From assembly GCF_001687665.2 (NCBI RefSeq), contig NZ_CP016543.2, positions 1,674,001 to 1,738,000 on the forward strand: a stretch of DNA of 64,000 nt, read 5' to 3'. The notes beneath the pieces were generated by a model. It did no database searches and was not told the origin of the DNA. It worked only from the letters and a program-made list of their open reading frames with translations. Positions 26,706 to 35,734 of this stretch are shown one piece after another. Position numbers and translations under genes: made by a program. The stretch is from Planococcus donghaensis. GTDB lineage: Bacteria > Bacillota > Bacilli > Bacillales_A > Planococcaceae. Each line of letters starts with the position of its first letter. Within the stretch, counting starts at the first letter, position 1.

Positions 26706-27425
26706 TTAGAAAGGATTTGTCGCCCACTGACTAGAAGTTGGAATGAAAATACGCGGATGCAATTTTAATTGCGCCACCATGTACTCAGCCAAATCTTCTG
26801 GTTGCATGAATTTTTCTTTTTCTTCTTCCGTTTCGCCTTCTTTATACGTTAGATCTGTTACGACTCGACTTGGTGTTAAAGCAAATACGCGAACATTATG
26901 CTTACGTACTTCTTGAGACAATGACTCTGTCATACCCAGTACACCAAACTTTGAAGCGCTATAAGCACTCGAACCAGCCGTCCCGCGCAATCCTGAACTA
27001 GACGAAATATTGATGATATCTCCCCCATTTTTTTCAATTAGTTGCGGTAAAACAGTGCGAGTTACATAGTACATGCCCATTAAATTGACATCAATCATTC
27101 GCTTCCATTCTTCTGGCTGCAACTCTAAAAACGGTGCGTATTTACCAATTCCAGCGTTATTGATCAATATATCGGCTGTCCCAATTTCGTTCGTCAATTT
27201 CTCAATGGCCGCTTCTACTTGTGCCAAATCCGATACATCTGCCACCGCATAAGCCACACGCCCACGCAGTGACTTAATTTCCGCAGCAAGCTTGACTAAA
27301 TCTGACTCAGTTCGCGCGATCAATCCCACATTGACCCCTTCGTTTGCTAAAGCTAGAGCTGAAGCACGTCCAATTCCTTTGCCCGCTCCTGTAATAAATG
27401 CTGTTTTCTCTGTTAATAATTGCAT
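26706..27425 (-). CDS. SDR-family 3-oxoacyl-ACP-reductase-like protein (YoxD-like)
   Basis: The 239-residue Rossmann enzyme has [11 protein letters not shown] (residues 14-24), NNAG, the catalytic Ser region ISSSSG and YSASK. Its order and C-terminal [22 protein letters not shown] strongly resemble B. subtilis YoxD, a FabG-like NADP reductase of unknown substrate. An essential FabG is expected elsewhere in the fab cluster. ATG follows AGAGGTGG. It is monocistronic with its own terminator. Confidence 0.9.
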   Translation of the reverse strand: MQLLTEKTAFITGAGKGIGRASALALANEGVNVGLIARTESDLVKLAAEIKSLRGRVAYAVADVSDLAQVEAAIEKLTNEIGTADILINNAGIGKYAPFLELQPEEWKRMIDVNLMGMYYVTRTVLPQLIEKNGGDIINISSSSGLRGTAGSSAYSASKFGVLGMTESLSQEVRKHNVRVFALTPSRVVTDLTYKEGETEEEKEKFMQPEDLAEYMVAQLKLHPRIFIPTSSQWATNPF

Positions 27426-27632
27426 CTTTTGTGTCCACCTCTCGCTAAGTTCTCCCAGGTTTTTAATTTGATAATGTTGTACAAATTTGTTGGGATGTTG
27501 TCTATTTTTTTATTTACCCTAAAGGGGCTAGTATGTAAACAGAAGTCATGTATTTTAGTAATTGTCCCGCCCATCCACCTTTATGAATATGATTATTCAT
27601 AATAATTATTAGACCTTAAAAACTCGCAATAA

Positions 27633-27666
27633 TAACTCACCTGAATAAGCTATTCAGGTGAGTTAT
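27633..27666. repeat. Inverted repeat with 3-base loop between two minus-strand genes
   Basis: ATAACTCACCTGAATA and TATTCAGGTGAGTTAT are perfect complements around AGC. There is no T tract on either side; it may be a processed RNA stem, a backup terminator or a protein site. Confidence 0.6.
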
Positions 27667-27681
27667 GAATGAATAGCAATT

Positions 27682-27710
27682 TAAAAGCCTATGCTGTTGC
27701 ATAGGCTTTT
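27682..27710 (-). terminator. Terminator of the MBL-hydrolase gene
   Basis: AAAAGCCTATGC pairs with GCATAGGCTTTT right after the stop; symmetrical T/A tracts permit both directions. Confidence 0.85.
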
Positions 27711-27712
27711 GT

Positions 27713-28651
27713 TTATTTGGATAAGGCATGCAGAATTCCCATAGCGCTTACTTGCATGTCCACTTGAATATAAGCATATACATCATGATCATCCGCTACA
27801 TTTTGTGATCTTAAATATTGGCGTACTCGCTCAAATAACTGATTCGCTAATTGATCCGCACTCCAATTCTTCTCAAATGCCGCATTCCCTTCCTCCACAA
27901 AAATTTTCAGCCACTCAGTGACTTGTTGAAGTGCGATATGTGGTTGATTGGTTTTGCCAAAATGTCCATAGTAAATAGCAGCCAAATCGGCTTTCGTCAT
28001 TCGCTCAATCGCTTGGTGCATTTTTTCAGGATTGAATTGGTTAGGCGAAGTCGACGGCAAATACAAGTCGATGCCTTCTCTTACCAATTGGTCATAACGG
28101 ATACCTACTGTGTCTCCTGCAAACACCCCATTACTGCCAGGATCATAAATACTAAAGTGATGGTTAGCATGTCCAGGTGTATCCCAAAAGAAAAGTTGAC
28201 AAGTTGGCCCAATTTCCAATTGATCCCCTTCCGTTTTGATCAACAAACGGTCTTCAGGGATTGCGAGTATCGGATCGAATAATTTCTCAAACTGGTCTCC
28301 ATAAACCATTTTTGCCCCCGCAATTAACCGACTCGGATCACTTAAGTGCCGAGCACCTTTTGGGTGAACAACAACTTTTGCGTTCGGACAATCTTGCAGT
28401 AATAATCCCGCTCCACCTGAGTGATCTAAGTGAACATGGGTAACGATTATGTATTTAACGTCATCTAGAGAAAAACCTAACGCAGCTAGTCCTTTTTTGA
28501 CATGCTTTACCGAAGCACTCGGACCGGTATCCACTATTGTTAGTTCTTTGTCGTTTATCACGTACGTTCCGGTACGTTCTGGCAATCCTAAATCAAAGCC
28601 ATCGATTAAATAAATTCGATCACCTAAACGAATTGGTTGTTTTTCTTTCAT
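27713..28651 (-). CDS. MBL-fold metallo-hydrolase
   Basis: The 312-residue protein has the zinc motif THVHLDHSG (HxHxDH), the bridging DTPGHANHH and GDTV aspartate, and a late YYGHFG histidine, so it is a complete two-zinc MBL hydrolase of the glyoxalase-II-like subgroup. The substrate is unknown; thioesters or lactones are typical. ATG 28651 follows AAGGGG by nine bases and is preferred to the ATG at 28660, which abuts the site. It is monocistronic. Confidence 0.87.
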   Translation of the reverse strand: MKEKQPIRLGDRIYLIDGFDLGLPERTGTYVINDKELTIVDTGPSASVKHVKKGLAALGFSLDDVKYIIVTHVHLDHSGGAGLLLQDCPNAKVVVHPKGARHLSDPSRLIAGAKMVYGDQFEKLFDPILAIPEDRLLIKTEGDQLEIGPTCQLFFWDTPGHANHHFSIYDPGSNGVFAGDTVGIRYDQLVREGIDLYLPSTSPNQFNPEKMHQAIERMTKADLAAIYYGHFGKTNQPHIALQQVTEWLKIFVEEGNAAFEKNWSADQLANQLFERVRQYLRSQNVADDHDVYAYIQVDMQVSAMGILHALSK

Positions 28652-28951
28652 ACTATTCATCCCCTTTGTGTTGGAAATAGACTGATGGATAGGTTAAATT
28701 CAAAAAGTTTATCCATTGATAGAATATTCTACCATTACTATTCGAATTTGAGTTCTTTTACCCACTGTGGATTTTCAAAAAATTAGCTTCTAAAACGGAT
28801 TGGCAAAGCAATGACGAGATCGCGTGCTTTCTCGTAGATGTTCAAAGTCTGACTAGCTGGTCGCAATCGGACTGATTTTGCATTTTCTCAAATTATTGCG
28901 TACTGTTAAAATAACTTTATAAATAGCGTTGTGAAATGGAGGTTAGACGAA

Positions 28952-29794
28952 ATGGACAAAGCGAATAAGGTATGGACAGATAAGCATGTTAAATCGACGC
29001 TTCCTAAAAGAAAAGCTACCAGTCATAAAGGCAGCTACGGAACCGCATTGTTGGTTGCGGGCACAAAAGACATGCCCGGTGCTGCCTTGCTTGCGGGACT
29101 TGGTGCTATGCGCAGCGGTGTCGGCAAGTTAGTCGTTGCAACTGATGCGGAAGCGGTTGCGATGATTGTGTCACGACTCCCTGAAGCTACCTTTTTAGCT
29201 GATGGCTTAAAGCATATTGCCCAACGTCAAACTTCCATCGATACTTACCGTGCTGCAGCAATTGGCCCTGGAACAGAGCCGGATGACGTCACTGAAAAAG
29301 CTATTCACGTTCTTTTAGAAAGCCAGATGCCCGTCGTGTTAGATGCCGGTGCAATAAGTGATCGCTCTTATTTAACACGGCAGTCCCCTATTATATTGAC
29401 CCCTCACCTCGCTGAATTTTCGCGCATTACAGGGGTCGAAATAGATGCTTTGCAAGAAAATCGAGCAGAGTACGCCGCAATTTGGTCGAAAAGCTTAGGG
29501 GTAACCATTGTTTTAAAAGGTCCCAATACTGTCATCTCGTTTCCAGACGGCCAAACATGGCTAAATCCAACAGGCAATAGCGCGCTTGCTAAAGGCGGAT
29601 CGGGTGACACATTAACTGGGATGATACTTGGGATGTTATGTTGTCATTCCAATTGGCAACAGGCTGTATTAAACGCCGTTTACCTACACGGAGCTTGTGC
29701 AGATGAATGGGTGCTTACTCGCTCTGCACATACAATGCTTGCACATGAAGTAAGTGACTTATTGCCGGTCGTTTGGGCGAGGTTTGAGACATAA
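28952..29794 (+). CDS. nnrD: ADP-dependent NAD(P)H-hydrate dehydratase
   Basis: This 280-residue ribokinase-like protein has HKGSYGTALLVAG at the N-terminus, AAIGPGTE, and the C-terminal NSALAKGGSGDTLTGMILGM catalytic loop, all diagnostic of the YjeF C-domain family (B. subtilis YxkO). It dehydrates damaged NAD(P)HX back to NAD(P)H using ADP. The epimerase (YjeF N-domain) is not fused, as usual in Bacillales. ATG 28952 is nine bases past GGAGG; earlier frame positions are untranslated. Confidence 0.9.
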   Translation: MDKANKVWTDKHVKSTLPKRKATSHKGSYGTALLVAGTKDMPGAALLAGLGAMRSGVGKLVVATDAEAVAMIVSRLPEATFLADGLKHIAQRQTSIDTYRAAAIGPGTEPDDVTEKAIHVLLESQMPVVLDAGAISDRSYLTRQSPIILTPHLAEFSRITGVEIDALQENRAEYAAIWSKSLGVTIVLKGPNTVISFPDGQTWLNPTGNSALAKGGSGDTLTGMILGMLCCHSNWQQAVLNAVYLHGACADEWVLTRSAHTMLAHEVSDLLPVVWARFET

Positions 29795-29802
29795 TCCCAA
29801 AA

Positions 29803-29850
29803 CTGCCGCTTTGTTGTTAAATATCTTAAACAACAAAGCGGCAGCTTTTT
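29803..29850. terminator. Bidirectional terminator between nnrD and the phosphatase gene
   Basis: CTGCCGCTTTGTTGTTTAA-type arms pair perfectly (about 19 bp), with T tracts on both sides. Confidence 0.9.
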
Positions 29851-29862
29851 ATATTCATTCGA

Positions 29863-30327
29863 TTATTCCACTAGTTCTTCTTTGATTTTCTGCAATAAAG
29901 CGGTACAACCTTCTGTCACTAACTCGTAGGTTTCAGTGAAATCACCTGTAAAATAAGGGTCTGGAACATCTTTGGCATGATGAGTTAAATCCAAAAAACG
30001 AAAAATTTTTGGATGAACCGGTTGCCCTAACATCGAGCGAATGTCTGCTATATTGTTTTTGTCCATCCCCACAATATAGTCAAAGCGCTCAAAATCTCCT
30101 GGCTGAAGCTGTCTTCCTTTTAAGCCCGCTGTTGAAATATCGTGCTTTTCCAATATGTCCAATGTTCCTGGGTGCGGGTCATCACCAATGTGCCAGTTTC
30201 CCGTACCCGCAGATTCTACTTTTATTTTCGAAGATAAACGATCTTTGTTGACTAATTCTTTCAAAACAGCTTCTGCCATGGGAGATCGGCAAATATTTCC
30301 TAAGCATACAAACAATACGCGAATCAT
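29863..30327 (-). CDS. Low-molecular-weight protein-tyrosine phosphatase
   Basis: The 154-residue protein starts MIRVLFVCLGNICRSPMAEA, the LMW-PTP active-site loop CX5RS with Cys8 and Arg14, and has the general acid in VPDPYFTG. It is close to B. subtilis YfkJ-type phosphatases, which dephosphorylate protein tyrosine or arginine. ATG 30327 follows AAAGGAGG by seven bases. It is transcribed alone toward a terminator shared with nnrD. Confidence 0.92.
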   Translation of the reverse strand: MIRVLFVCLGNICRSPMAEAVLKELVNKDRLSSKIKVESAGTGNWHIGDDPHPGTLDILEKHDISTAGLKGRQLQPGDFERFDYIVGMDKNNIADIRSMLGQPVHPKIFRFLDLTHHAKDVPDPYFTGDFTETYELVTEGCTALLQKIKEELVE

Positions 30328-30420
30328 TAAAATGCCTCCTTTAGTCAATCATCTGTTTTTATTATATCACCGGCATAACCTGCAGCAGGGACAATTAGGC
30401 GCCCTACCCTTCTCTCCAAA

Positions 30421-30460
30421 TAAAACAGCTTGTCTCATTTATGGGACAAGCTGTTTTATA
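30421..30460 (-). terminator. Terminator of the small membrane-protein gene
   Basis: AAAACAGCTTGTC pairs with GACAAGCTGTTTT; the symmetrical tracts suit either direction. Confidence 0.85.
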
Positions 30461-30467
30461 CCGGCAG

Positions 30468-30677
30468 TTAGATTTTAAAATGTTTTTTGCCGGTGGGCTT
30501 ATTGCGTACTAATTTTCCTTTGTAAATGACCCACAGCACATATAGGATCCCGACGAGACTTAACGAAAATAACAAGACTTGGTACAAAGTCAAACTTTGT
30601 TGCATCATTGTTTCTGTATAGCGGATACAGTTTAACGTAAGAATCAATACCGGCAACCATAACCAATTATTAGAAAT
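30468..30677 (-). CDS. Small two-helix membrane protein with probable ATT start
   Basis: From ATT 30677 the frame encodes 69 residues starting SNNWLWLPVLILTLNC after the initiator, then a second helix and a basic tail (GKLVRNKPTGKKHFKI). ATT lies exactly eight bases past GGAGG (30686-30690). The next usual candidate, TTG 30656, is 29 bases past the site and would cut the first helix. ATT is a rare start, known for infC. I do not recognise the family. Confidence 0.5.
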   Translation of the reverse strand: MSNNWLWLPVLILTLNCIRYTETMMQQSLTLYQVLLFSLSLVGILYVLWVIYKGKLVRNKPTGKKHFKI

Positions 30678-31034
30678 TGACGCTTCCTCCCTTTTTTCAG
30701 AGTGACCGGCTTTATCTTTGAAAGCTTCTAATCAACTCGACTTCTTATTTTAGCAAAAAAATAGGATAAATAAAGAGTTTTTTTATTTTATTTTGCTGTT
30801 AAGTTGGCATATTGGTGGACATTTTCATACATTCAAACAAGCCTTTGCAATTTGTGTAAATGTATTCGACAAGGAGTAATTGAGTTGTTCTGTTCACCCG
30901 TTGCCATCCCTTTTCCTATATAAACTCGATCATTTTGCTTCGTAACCTTATATCAGTGGATGATTTGTCACGCCTTGTACGGGTATAGAGATATTACACG
31001 TGCTGATCACTGTTAGAGGAAAGGACTGATTTTT
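30678..31034. other. Intergenic stretch without recognised features
   Basis: About 357 bases between divergent genes; AT-rich. It should hold both promoters, but I see no operator, hairpin or small frame I can support. Confidence 0.5.
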
Positions 31035-32033
31035 TTGGAGACCTTATACTTACTTGCGGGCATTCTGCTACTTGTTTTATGTATCATTGATTTTACATGG
31101 ACAACTTTATGGATAGATGGTGGAGCAGGCCCGATAACCAATCGATTGTCCTCATCAATTTGGCGATTAATGAGATTGATCGCCAGAAAAAATTCAAGAC
31201 TGTTGAGTTTAGCCGGTCCACTTGTATTAAGTACCACATTACTTATGTGGATCGTTTTGCTATGGGTGGGATGGACTTTCACATTTGCAGGCATAGAACA
31301 ATCGGTATCCCCTTCTCATGGATCCGATCCGGTATCTTGGTTTGACCGCTTTTACTTTGCCGGGTATTTAATTTTCACATTGGGTAATGGCGACTTTAGC
31401 CCGTTAGAAGGACCTGTACAAATCATCTCAATCATCGCAACTGCTACCGGGATGTTGTTTATCACGTTTGGCGTCACGTATTTAATTTCGATTTTAAGTG
31501 CTGTCACGATGAAACGTTCTTTGGCTGTCAGTATTCATGGTTTAGGCGAGTCTGCTGAGGAAATTGTAAGAAGTGCATGGAATGGTGAAGATTATCATGA
31601 TTTAAACCTTTTATTAGCTAGTTTTTCGGAAAATCTAGGTTCCCTAGCTGCTCAACATGCCGCGTATCCCGTTTTGCATTATTACCATGCTATAGATAAC
31701 ACAACAGCTATGCCTACGGCCATTACGGTTTTAGACGAAACCTTAAGTATTATTAAATTTGCAGTTCCGGAAAAGCACCATCCAAATCAATTGCTTTTAA
31801 AAGAAATGCGCTCTAGTATAGATCAATATTTAGATACGCTCAATCAATCGTTTTTTAAACCATCAGAAGAAATTCCTTCCTTACCGGATTTTCATTCACT
31901 CCGTAATGAGGGCATCCCAATCCTTCTTGAAAAAGATTACACACTAGCCTATCAACAACTAGAAACCCGCCGAAAAAAATTACTCGGTGGTCTCGAGGCC
32001 GATAGTCGTCCTTGGCCAACTGATTTAAAATAA
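31035..32033 (+). CDS. Potassium-channel-like membrane protein with TLGNGDF filter
   Basis: Of 332 residues, the N-terminal half has three hydrophobic segments (about 4-22, 58-86 and 132-158) and a re-entrant pore stretch WFDRFYFAGYLIFTLGNGDF (about 109-128). TLGNGD sits where K+ channels have TVGYGD, with N in place of the aromatic residue. The C-terminal half is soluble, helical and of unknown function. It resembles Ion_trans_2 (two-helix pore) proteins; ion selectivity is uncertain. Start TTG 31035 lies about ten bases past AGGAAAGG. A terminator follows. Confidence 0.78.
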   Translation: METLYLLAGILLLVLCIIDFTWTTLWIDGGAGPITNRLSSSIWRLMRLIARKNSRLLSLAGPLVLSTTLLMWIVLLWVGWTFTFAGIEQSVSPSHGSDPVSWFDRFYFAGYLIFTLGNGDFSPLEGPVQIISIIATATGMLFITFGVTYLISILSAVTMKRSLAVSIHGLGESAEEIVRSAWNGEDYHDLNLLLASFSENLGSLAAQHAAYPVLHYYHAIDNTTAMPTAITVLDETLSIIKFAVPEKHHPNQLLLKEMRSSIDQYLDTLNQSFFKPSEEIPSLPDFHSLRNEGIPILLEKDYTLAYQQLETRRKKLLGGLEADSRPWPTDLK

Positions 32034-32035
32034 AG

Positions 32036-32069
32036 AAAGCGACCGCAGCTGATAGTTGCGGTCGTTTAT
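32036..32069 (+). terminator. Terminator of the channel-like gene
   Basis: GCGACCGCA and TTGCGGTCG form a stem; the following T tract is weak. Confidence 0.7.
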
Positions 32070-32162
32070 CATTGTTGGCATATATTTTGTTATCTGAATG
32101 AGTTACTTGGTATACTTATAAATAAAAAACAGAAAATTCTTTCATCTGAAAGGGGTACTTTT

Positions 32163-33098
32163 TTGATCCATTCAATTCCACTCAATTCAACCCATTTACA
32201 CTCGTCTTTTAATCGTGACTATCAACCAATTTTAACGATCCAATCAGGAGACACCATTCAGTTAAAAACGATTGACATCGAATGGGGCTATTCCGCACAT
32301 CCGCACGAAGAACGAACTGTTTACACATCAAGAGAAAAAGAACAAAAGCTTATTCACCCGATGGTTGGACCAATCGCAATTGATGGTGCGAAACCTGGAA
32401 TGGTGTTAGAAGTTCGCGTAAATAAATTGGTGCCTGGCTGGTACGGACGCAATTGGGCGGGTGGCTTACCTGCCTGGCAAAATGATAAACTCGGCATTAC
32501 AAAGAGTGCTCGTTTTCAACTCGATTGGTTATTAGATTCCGCGCGAATGACGGGAAGTTGCAACATCGGCGATCAAGAATTTCGGGTCGCTTTATCTCCT
32601 TTTCTTGGTCTACTGGCAGTTGCACCAGGCGAAGTCGGAACTTTCTCCACAAAACCGCCTAGTTACTTTGGTGGAAACATTGACTGTAAAGAGCTAGTAG
32701 CTGGAAGTAGCTTATTTTTACCAATTTCTGTAGAAGGTGCCCATTTTTCCTTAGGCGATGGTCATGCCTTACAAGGAGATGGTGAAAGTTCAGGAACTGC
32801 AATTGAGTGCCCAATGGACTTAGTGGATATCACGTTACTATTGCATAAAGACATGCAATTAACCATGCCTAGAGCGAATACGCCTGCAGGGTGGATTACG
32901 TTTGGTTTTGATGAAGACCTTAACGAAGCAGCTGCTGTTGCTTTAGCTGAAATGGTGTCATTTATGGAGCAATTATACGGCATCAATCGTACCGAAGCGA
33001 CTGCCTTATCAAGTGTCGCGGTGGATCTCCATGTCACGCAAGTCGTCAATGATGTCAAAGGTGTACACGCCATTTTGCCTCATGGCGTATTACGCTAA
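32163..33098 (+). CDS. Acetamidase/formamidase family protein
   Basis: This 311-residue protein follows the FmdA/AmdA plan: GDTIQLKTIDIEWGYS, NPMVGPIAI-like HPMVGPIAIDGAKPGMVLEV, and the GDGHALQGDGESSGTAIE stretch where the family keeps histidine and aspartate ligands. Such enzymes release ammonia from formamide or acetamide. Start TTG 32163 follows GAAAGGGG by about eight bases. It has no amide permease or urease neighbour, so it is probably a lone salvage enzyme. Confidence 0.88.
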   Translation: MIHSIPLNSTHLHSSFNRDYQPILTIQSGDTIQLKTIDIEWGYSAHPHEERTVYTSREKEQKLIHPMVGPIAIDGAKPGMVLEVRVNKLVPGWYGRNWAGGLPAWQNDKLGITKSARFQLDWLLDSARMTGSCNIGDQEFRVALSPFLGLLAVAPGEVGTFSTKPPSYFGGNIDCKELVAGSSLFLPISVEGAHFSLGDGHALQGDGESSGTAIECPMDLVDITLLLHKDMQLTMPRANTPAGWITFGFDEDLNEAAAVALAEMVSFMEQLYGINRTEATALSSVAVDLHVTQVVNDVKGVHAILPHGVLR

Positions 33099-33156
33099 GG
33101 AATCTTTCTGGAACTTTTTGTGGGGCCTCTCGTAAATAGAGAAAGAGGTGATGACA

Positions 33157-34824
33157 ATGTCCAAGAAAATTTCGACCATTGCTTTATGGGTATTGCTGGT
33201 GGTCGCATTGTTTCCTGTACAAGCTATGGCTGTCGAGTATTCCATTTCTAACGTAACGATAGATGCACACGTAAATGCCAATGGATCTGTCGATGTTACC
33301 GAAAATCATACGTATAAATTTGAAGGTGACTTTAACGGCATCACACGCGAAATTATCCCCAAAGATGGAACGTCTATACAACAGGTCACAGCCACCGAAG
33401 GCAACCGAAAATTACAGGTCGAACGCCAAGGACATTTATACAAAGTGTTTCGATCAGGTAAAGACGAAACCATCACCATCGAATTACGTTACGTGATTCA
33501 GCAAGCTATCGAAAAATTTCAAGACGGTGCACAATTTTACTGGGCCTTTTTTGACGACCGCAACAAAAGTGACTTTGAACAACTTGCAATTACCGTCTTT
33601 CCACCCGCTCCAGCAAAAGATGTAGACTTTATCGGCTATGATCGAGCTTACCAAACTGGCAACTTACAAGAAAACGGGGCTGTTCATTTTAATATGGACG
33701 CAGTTCCTGCTGGGTCTAATGGAGAGGTACGCATCGTTTATGATAGCGACTTGTTTCCAGGGATCGCCCAACAAGATGGAACCATTCGCTCGGAGCTAAC
33801 TGCTGACAAAGAACGTTTAGCAACGGATGCACTCGTTTTTTCGGCAAAACAAAAAACCACGAGCATTTACGGAAGCACCTTTGTAGCAGCTGCCGGCGCA
33901 CTTTTCTTGGCACTTATCGCTTGGTCCTGGAACAAAGCTCGCCAAACCAAGCGCCAAGCAAAGTCTAAGACCGCAAACTTTTATGTACCTAAACAGAAAA
34001 TGAGCATACCCGCCACATTGTATTTTACCAATTCCTCTATCTTAACGCCTGCTGTGACAGCTGCGGCCTTAATGGAATTGGTACGCAAAAAGAATATTGA
34101 ACAATTGTCTGAAGAAAAATTCAAGTTACTAAATCGTCAAACAGACTATGCTCATGAAGAAAAGTTATTGGAATTGTTGTTTGATAAAACTGGAGATGGC
34201 GAATTTTTCGAGACAACAGATCTTGAAAATTACACAAAAAATGAGTTAAACCATTTTTCTTATAACGATTCTATCTCGGCTTGGCGAAATGGCGTTATTG
34301 AGGAAGTACATGAAAACAATTTGCATAACAAGCATCTTGCTCTTCGTGCAACTGCTGGTTTTATTGGAACGGCGTTGTTTGGAACTGCAATTTATTTCGG
34401 CCTACTGGACCTCATCCCGTTGATGATTTTCTCTCTTATTACCGGCATCTTCTTGCTTGCTTTTTGTTTCTACTCTCCACTTACTTACGAGGGTCATCTG
34501 ATTCGAGAAGAGTGGAAACAAGTGCAAAGAGCCATGGCGAACTTGCATCAAACCGAATGGAATCGACTCACACAAGATGAAAAAATGCGCGCCTATAGTT
34601 ACCTGTTAGGAACAGAAGAAAAGTCCGCCAACCAAAAAATTCGAAGCTTTACGAATGCCTATAGCGATGCAGCATTTGCAAACTTCGGTTTGTTTTATAA
34701 CCCCGTTCTTTTAACCGGGTTGTTCCTAGTTGCAAATGCCAATGCTACAGTTTCTGCTAGTGCACCAGACTCTGTAATTGGTGACGGTAGTGTTGGTGGT
34801 GGCGGAGGATCAGGCGCATTTTAA
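33157..34824 (+). CDS. DUF2207-domain membrane protein
   Basis: The protein is 555 residues: signal peptide (hydrophobic core to about residue 24, ending QAMA), an external beta-rich DUF2207 domain to about 215 with FNGITREI, one membrane helix near 230-252, a soluble segment with a winged-helix look, two further helices near 400-445, and a C-terminus of glycines and serine ending GSGAF. Family members of this plan are common, often next to LemA; function is unknown. ATG 33157 is six bases after GAGGTG. No LemA gene is next to it. A terminator ends the unit. Confidence 0.8.
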   Translation: MSKKISTIALWVLLVVALFPVQAMAVEYSISNVTIDAHVNANGSVDVTENHTYKFEGDFNGITREIIPKDGTSIQQVTATEGNRKLQVERQGHLYKVFRSGKDETITIELRYVIQQAIEKFQDGAQFYWAFFDDRNKSDFEQLAITVFPPAPAKDVDFIGYDRAYQTGNLQENGAVHFNMDAVPAGSNGEVRIVYDSDLFPGIAQQDGTIRSELTADKERLATDALVFSAKQKTTSIYGSTFVAAAGALFLALIAWSWNKARQTKRQAKSKTANFYVPKQKMSIPATLYFTNSSILTPAVTAAALMELVRKKNIEQLSEEKFKLLNRQTDYAHEEKLLELLFDKTGDGEFFETTDLENYTKNELNHFSYNDSISAWRNGVIEEVHENNLHNKHLALRATAGFIGTALFGTAIYFGLLDLIPLMIFSLITGIFLLAFCFYSPLTYEGHLIREEWKQVQRAMANLHQTEWNRLTQDEKMRAYSYLLGTEEKSANQKIRSFTNAYSDAAFANFGLFYNPVLLTGLFLVANANATVSASAPDSVIGDGSVGGGGGSGAF

Positions 34825-34834
34825 TAACAAGCTG

Positions 34835-34866
34835 AAACGGTTAAGATTTTTCTTAACCGTTTTTGT
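34835..34866 (+). terminator. Terminator of the DUF2207 gene
   Basis: AAACGGTTAAGA pairs with TCTTAACCGTTT followed by T-rich sequence. Confidence 0.88.
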
Positions 34867-34931
34867 TTTGCCCTCAACATCTTAGGGAACTAGAAATCAA
34901 AAGACCTTTTTATAAATGGAGGAATTAGCTG

Positions 34932-35666
34932 ATGTTAACAAAAAACTCTGCTTTACTAACGAAAGACGATTTTACGAAACGTACCGACTTACCCGAATGG
35001 TTATTAGCTGAATATAAAACTTTTCATGAAACCGTAACCGATAAAACCTTTCCTTGTTATTTTGGTATGAGTGGTGAGTTAAAAGGAGAATTACGTTATG
35101 CGTATATTACGCAAGAAGATTGGAGCAACTTACCCGCAGCTGTGGAATCGTTTTTGACGTTATTCAACGATCCAAAACATAAACGTCATGGCTTGTTTGT
35201 TTTTGTCGAACCATTTGAAGAAGAAGGAACACTCGAAGCTTACCGAAAGCAGTTTTGGGACATTCTTCAATACTTACATGAAGAAGATGATATGGAATGG
35301 CCAAAAGATGCCCCTCGTGACCCCGATCATTATTTATGGGACTTTACTTTTAAAGGAGAGCCTATTTTTATCTTTGGCAACACCCCTGCTTACAAACAAC
35401 GCAAAACGCGTGATCTTGGCAACGCTATGGTGCTTGGCTTCCAACCGCGTCGTATTTTCGAAGGACTGAAAGGAACAGAAAAAGGCGGGGTAATGTCACG
35501 TGAAAAAGTTCGACAACGTGTCGAAGCGTGGGATCATTTACCGACACACCCTGATATTAGCCATTTTGGGGATCCTAATCACAATGAATGGAAACAATTT
35601 TTCATTGGTGACGACAGTGAACCGATCAAAGGAAAATGTCCATTTACACATAAAGAAATGAAATAG
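34932..35666 (+). CDS. YqcI/YcgG-family protein, function unknown
   Basis: This 244-residue cytosolic protein has the features I associate with YqcI/YcgG proteins: an FPCYFG-like segment near residue 38-43, FVFVEPFEEE in the middle, a FIFGNTPAY stretch and a C-terminal CPFTHKE. The family is annotated without function; a cysteine at each end may form a metal or redox site. ATG 34932 follows GGAGG. It has its own terminator. Confidence 0.72.
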   Translation: MLTKNSALLTKDDFTKRTDLPEWLLAEYKTFHETVTDKTFPCYFGMSGELKGELRYAYITQEDWSNLPAAVESFLTLFNDPKHKRHGLFVFVEPFEEEGTLEAYRKQFWDILQYLHEEDDMEWPKDAPRDPDHYLWDFTFKGEPIFIFGNTPAYKQRKTRDLGNAMVLGFQPRRIFEGLKGTEKGGVMSREKVRQRVEAWDHLPTHPDISHFGDPNHNEWKQFFIGDDSEPIKGKCPFTHKEMK

Positions 35667-35670
35667 ATAG

Positions 35671-35711
35671 AAAAAAGCCTTACCGGTTTTATAACGGCAA
35701 GGCTTTTTTCG
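35671..35711. terminator. Bidirectional terminator before the LacI gene
   Basis: AAAAAAGCCTT and AAGGCTTTTTT flank an inner CCG/CGG; it serves both converging genes. Confidence 0.88.
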
Positions 35712-35734
35712 TGTGATTTAATTGGCTGTCTACA

